Shown piece after piece: positions 5,658 through 8,079 of a stretch of 8,079 nucleotides of DNA. Each line of letters begins with the position of its first letter. The stretch's first letter is position 1. The position numbers and the translations under genes were made by a program. The stretch comes from JBGSST01 sp041736915. Lineage in GTDB: Bacteria; Bdellovibrionota; FAC87; UBA2466. The notes beneath the pieces are model-generated. The model saw only the letters and a list, made by a program, of their open reading frames with translations. It made no database searches and had not been told where the DNA came from. The stretch covers positions 1 through 8,079 of the forward strand of contig JBGSST010000232.1 of NCBI GenBank assembly GCA_041736915.1, written 5' to 3'.

Positions 5658-7895
5658 TTACGAGATCGTGTTGGCGAACAGCATCTCGCGGTACTTCGGA
5701 ATCGGCCACACGGCGTCGCTAACCAGCGTTTCCGAGAAGTCGGCGGCTTCGCGTAGCGCGTTGCCGACCGGCGTGATGGTGGAGGCGATGAGCTTCATCT
5801 TCTTCACCTCGTCGTGTTCGGCTTCGAGCTTCTCGAGGGCACCGTTCAGGTTGTTCAGCTCGTTCAAGATGGTGGTGTAGGCAGTTTCGAGCTTCGCTAC
5901 GCGCGCCCCTTGAGCCTTCTTCACCGCATCCGACTTGCACGCATCGAGCGCCTGACCCGAAATCGTCAGCTGTTTCTCGATGGCCGGAACGACCATGCTC
6001 TGTACCATTTCGGCCAGCGTACGCAGCTCGATCTCGAGCGTTTTGTTGTAGCGCTCGACGTAGACGTGATGACGCGAGTGGATTTCGGCCTCGGTGAGGA
6101 CACCGGTTTTTACGAGGAACTCCGTCGCCTTTTTATTCTCGAAGACTTCCAGGGCTTCCACCGTGGAGTTCAAGACGGGCAGTCCGCGTTTCTTGGCTTC
6201 CTTCTGCCACTCTTCCGAGTAGTTGTTGCCTTCGAAACGGATCGGACGGCTCTCCTTGATGAGCTGACGAACCAGCTCCATCACCGCGGCGTCGCGTTCC
6301 TTGCCGGCCAGAATCGGCTTCAACCGTTCGGCTGCGTTGCGGAAGGACTCGGCTACCGCCGCGTTCAGAATAGTGCACGGTACGGAGACGTTCGCTGAGC
6401 CGCCCACCGCGCGGAACTCGAACTTGTTGCCGGTGAAGGCAAAGGGCGAGGTGCGGTTGCGATCGGTATAGTCTTTCGACACTTCGGGAATGTGGCTGAT
6501 CCCTAAGTTCAAGATCTGGGCTTCGGTGCCCTGCGCGGCTTCACCCTTTTCGATCGCGGTGAAGATGTCTTCGAGCAGCTTGCCCAAGAAAACGGAGATG
6601 ATCGCCGGCGGAGCTTCGTTGCCACCCAAACGGTGATCGTTACCCGGCGAGGCAATGGCCGCGCGGAGCATGTCGCTGTGTTCGTGTACGGCCTTCAACA
6701 CCACGGCCGTCACGGCCATGAAGCGTAGGTTCTGGTGCGGGGTCGTCCCCGGCTCCAAAAGGTTTTCGCCCTTATCGTTGGCAATCGCCCAGTTGCAGTG
6801 CTTGCCGTTACCGTTGATCCGTGCGAACGGCTTTTCGTGGAGCAGACAGATGAAGTTGTGACGGTTAGCCACGCGCTTCATCACTTCCATCGTCAGCGTG
6901 TTGTGGTCGGCGGCGATGTTCATCGACTCGAAAATCGGCGCGAGTTCGAACTGAGAAGGCGCCACTTCGTTGTGGCGCGTTTTGATGGGAATGCCGAGCT
7001 TGTACAGTTCGGTCTCCAAATCCTCCATGAAGGTCTTGGCGCGAACGGGGATGCTGCCGAAGTAGTGGTCTTCGAGCTGCTGCCCGCGCGGGCTCGAGGC
7101 GCCCAGAACCGTGCGGCCCGTCATCAGGAGATCCGGGCGATGCGTGATGAAGCGGCGATCGATGAGGAAGTACTCCTGCTCAGCCCCCAGCGTGGCGTTG
7201 ATCGACTTTACGTCGACGTCCCCCAGCATCTTCAGAAACTCGCAGGCCGCGGTGGAAAGCGACTGCACCGAGCGGAGCAGGGGGATTTTGTTATCCAGCG
7301 CTTCGCCGTGGTAGCCGAAAAAGATCGTCGGGATGCAAAGCGTTTTGCCCATCTCCCCTTCGATGATGAAGAGCGGAGAGGACGGGTCCCAGGCCGTGTA
7401 GCCGCGGGCTTCGAAGGTCGAGCGCATGCCGCCCGAGGGGAAGCTAGACGCATCCGGCTCACCCTGAATGAGCTGGCCGCCCGAAAAGCGTTCGACCACT
7501 TTTAGCTCCGAGTGGTGGGTCGTCTGGATCGAGATAAAGGCGTCGTGCTTCTCGGCGGTGAGGCCGGTCATCGGCTGGAACCAGTGGCAAAAGTGGGTGG
7601 CGCCTTGGCTGACGGCCCATTCCTTGATCACCTGGGCGATGGAATCGGCGGTTTCCTTAGAAATCTTCTTTCCGTGGTCCAGCGCCTTGAGCAAATTATT
7701 GTAGGCTTCGCGCGGTAGCTTTTCACGCATCTTGCCGAGGCCGAAGGTGTGGGAGCCGAAGTACTCCGAAATGGGCATGTGGTGAACGTCCACCGAGGCT
7801 CCTTTTTTGGGGCGAAGATAGTCAGTCGTGGGCGTAGGCGTCCACCGAGTCTGACTCGAACGAAAAACTTGGGTTGAATTTTCAGGGGTAAGCAT
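5658..7895 (-). CDS. glnN: Glutamine synthetase type III (GSIII)
   Basis: A 745-residue enzyme making L-glutamine from glutamate, ammonia and ATP in the cytoplasm, the entry point of nitrogen assimilation. The size (GSIII is about 700-750 residues, against about 450-470 for GSI) and the motifs identify type III. The N-terminal GSIII domain covers about 35-230 and contains FGSHTFGLGKMREKL and HWFQPMTGLTAEKHDAF. The catalytic domain begins with GAEQEYFL (237-244), whose glutamates are metal ligands. It continues with HNEVAPSQFELAPIF (308-322), NGNGKHCNW (361-369) and the ATP/glutamate region NRTSPFAFTGNKFEFRAVG (480-498). The C-terminal part (about 600-725) is largely helical with a likely coiled coil (665-700). 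It ends with the family-typical WPIPKYREMLF. No residue looks missing. The start is supported by AAAGGAA six bases upstream. It is a single-gene unit, with no nearby glnB, amt or ntr genes, that ends at the shared terminator. Confidence 0.97.
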   Translation of the reverse strand: MLTPENSTQVFRSSQTRWTPTPTTDYLRPKKGASVDVHHMPISEYFGSHTFGLGKMREKLPREAYNNLLKALDHGKKISKETADSIAQVIKEWAVSQGATHFCHWFQPMTGLTAEKHDAFISIQTTHHSELKVVERFSGGQLIQGEPDASSFPSGGMRSTFEARGYTAWDPSSPLFIIEGEMGKTLCIPTIFFGYHGEALDNKIPLLRSVQSLSTAACEFLKMLGDVDVKSINATLGAEQEYFLIDRRFITHRPDLLMTGRTVLGASSPRGQQLEDHYFGSIPVRAKTFMEDLETELYKLGIPIKTRHNEVAPSQFELAPIFESMNIAADHNTLTMEVMKRVANRHNFICLLHEKPFARINGNGKHCNWAIANDKGENLLEPGTTPHQNLRFMAVTAVVLKAVHEHSDMLRAAIASPGNDHRLGGNEAPPAIISVFLGKLLEDIFTAIEKGEAAQGTEAQILNLGISHIPEVSKDYTDRNRTSPFAFTGNKFEFRAVGGSANVSVPCTILNAAVAESFRNAAERLKPILAGKERDAAVMELVRQLIKESRPIRFEGNNYSEEWQKEAKKRGLPVLNSTVEALEVFENKKATEFLVKTGVLTEAEIHSRHHVYVERYNKTLEIELRTLAEMVQSMVVPAIEKQLTISGQALDACKSDAVKKAQGARVAKLETAYTTILNELNNLNGALEKLEAEHDEVKKMKLIASTITPVGNALREAADFSETLVSDAVWPIPKYREMLFANTIS

Positions 7896-7900
7896 CCGAT

Positions 7901-7907
7901 TTCCTTT
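7901..7907 (-). promoter_or_regulatory. Ribosome binding site of glnN
   Basis: AAAGGAA on the minus strand, six bases before the ATG at 7895. It lies within one copy of a short repeated block (7902-7914) and eight bases downstream of an inverted repeat. Confidence 0.65.
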
Positions 7908-7915
7908 CTCGAACC

Positions 7916-7937
7916 ACTTAGAATCAATGCTCTAAGT
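7916..7937. repeat. Perfect 7-8-7 inverted repeat in the glnN leader
   Basis: ACTTAGA (7916-7922) and TCTAAGT (7931-7937) are perfect complements with an 8-base spacer. It lies directly upstream of the glnN ribosome binding site. It could be a dyad operator for a nitrogen regulator or an mRNA hairpin that affects translation. No T tract follows on the minus strand, so it is not a terminator. Confidence 0.6.
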
Positions 7938-7995
7938 AATTGCTATAGGACCAGTTCTTGCGCGGAACCACCTTGGCTCCGGAAAAACTAGGCCC

Positions 7996-8024
7996 ATTTA
8001 ACGGTAAAACCTTTCAAAGAGCAA
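7996..8024 (-). promoter_or_regulatory. Candidate sigma-70 promoter of glnN
   Basis: On the minus strand TTGCTC (complement of 8019-8024) and TTAAAT (complement of 7996-8001) are exactly 17 bases apart. The matches are 3 of 6 and 4 of 6, so this is a weak call. It would give a leader of about 90 bases containing the inverted repeat at 7916-7937. I see no acceptable sigma-54 site here. Confidence 0.28.
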
Positions 8025-8061
8025 CTAGCGGCGGGCCATTAGTGGCGTTTGTTTTGCGTCG

Positions 8062-8067
8062 TATAAT
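8062..8067 (+). promoter_or_regulatory. Perfect -10 box facing out of the right edge
   Basis: TATAAT on the plus strand. The hexamer 17 bases upstream is TTAGTG, a poor -35, and there is no extended -10 TG. If it is a promoter it would serve a gene divergent from glnN beyond the window. Confidence 0.25.
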
Positions 8068-8079
8068 CCTTCTCGAACA

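Larger units (their letters stand above)
7902..8078 (-). repeat. Short direct repeat in the glnN upstream region
   Basis: On the minus strand GTTCGAGAAAGGA (complement of 7902-7914) recurs as GTTCGAGAAGGA (complement of 8067-8078), one A shorter and 165 bases further upstream. The downstream copy includes the glnN ribosome binding site; the upstream copy precedes no visible reading frame. Significance is unknown. Confidence 0.5.

Noticed and set aside
6735..7505. 256-codon plus-strand frame inside glnN
   Set aside because: Antisense shadow of a fully conserved enzyme gene, rich in Arg and Val, with no family resemblance.
8019..8040. Sigma-54 site upstream of glnN (TGGCCCG then TTGC on the minus strand)
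   Set aside because: The distance between the GG and GC elements is 15 bases instead of 12, and the GGATTA...GC pair nearer the edge lacks the TGGCAC core.
1..8079. CRISPR array, insertion sequence, tRNA/rRNA, toxin-antitoxin or phage-defence system
   Set aside because: No regularly spaced repeats, transposase motifs, terminal inverted repeats, cloverleaf sequences or small paired toxin/antitoxin genes are seen. All long frames are explained by housekeeping or envelope genes.

Overview
The window looks like an ordinary chromosomal segment of a Gram-negative bacterium. The Lol-type outer-membrane lipoprotein, periplasmic Cys-rich protein and delta-60 repeat protein point towards the Bdellovibrionota/Myxococcota (former Deltaproteobacteria) side of the tree. 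GroEL also reads as deltaproteobacterial to me from memory. I could not run a phylogeny, so the phylum is tentative. I see no transposase, integrase, tRNA, rRNA or CRISPR array, and no sign of recent transfer.

Layout, left to right. (1) 1-161, minus: the first 53 codons of an unknown secreted protein that runs off the left edge. (2) 202-1032, plus: a divergently transcribed, secreted Cys-rich protein with repeated C-x7-C pairs, resembling Sel1-like/Hcp-type repeat proteins. (3) 1060-1539, minus: a small heat-shock protein (Hsp20), convergent with gene 2 across a hairpin. (4) 1752-3694, plus: groES-groEL, divergent from hsp20 over a 212-bp AT-rich control region and closed by a strong intrinsic terminator at 3736-3766. 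(5) 3695-3996: an intergenic stretch with the terminator, a large imperfect inverted repeat and a sigma-54-like promoter. (6) 3997-5580, plus: an outer-membrane-type lipoprotein built of delta-60 repeats. (7) 5605-5638: a 15-bp bidirectional terminator hairpin. (8) 5658-7895, minus: a full-length type III glutamine synthetase (GlnN). (9) 7896-8079: its upstream region, with a 7-8-7 inverted repeat and a short duplicated block around the ribosome binding site.

How the genes work together. hsp20 and groESL form a proteostasis pair. The small heat-shock protein holds unfolded clients, and the GroEL/GroES chamber refolds them. They are divergent and probably heat-inducible: a sigma-32-like promoter can be read in front of hsp20, and no CIRCE operator is visible. 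GlnN makes glutamine from glutamate and ammonia and is a stand-alone transcription unit. The lipoprotein and the Cys-rich protein are envelope proteins of unknown role.

The most interesting signals are regulatory. One is the sigma-54-like promoter with a possible upstream activator site in front of the delta-60 lipoprotein. Another is a pair of 10-mers shared, in swapped order, between two intergenic regions. The third is the C-x7-C architecture of the secreted protein. I do not find convincing evidence of a new multi-gene system here.
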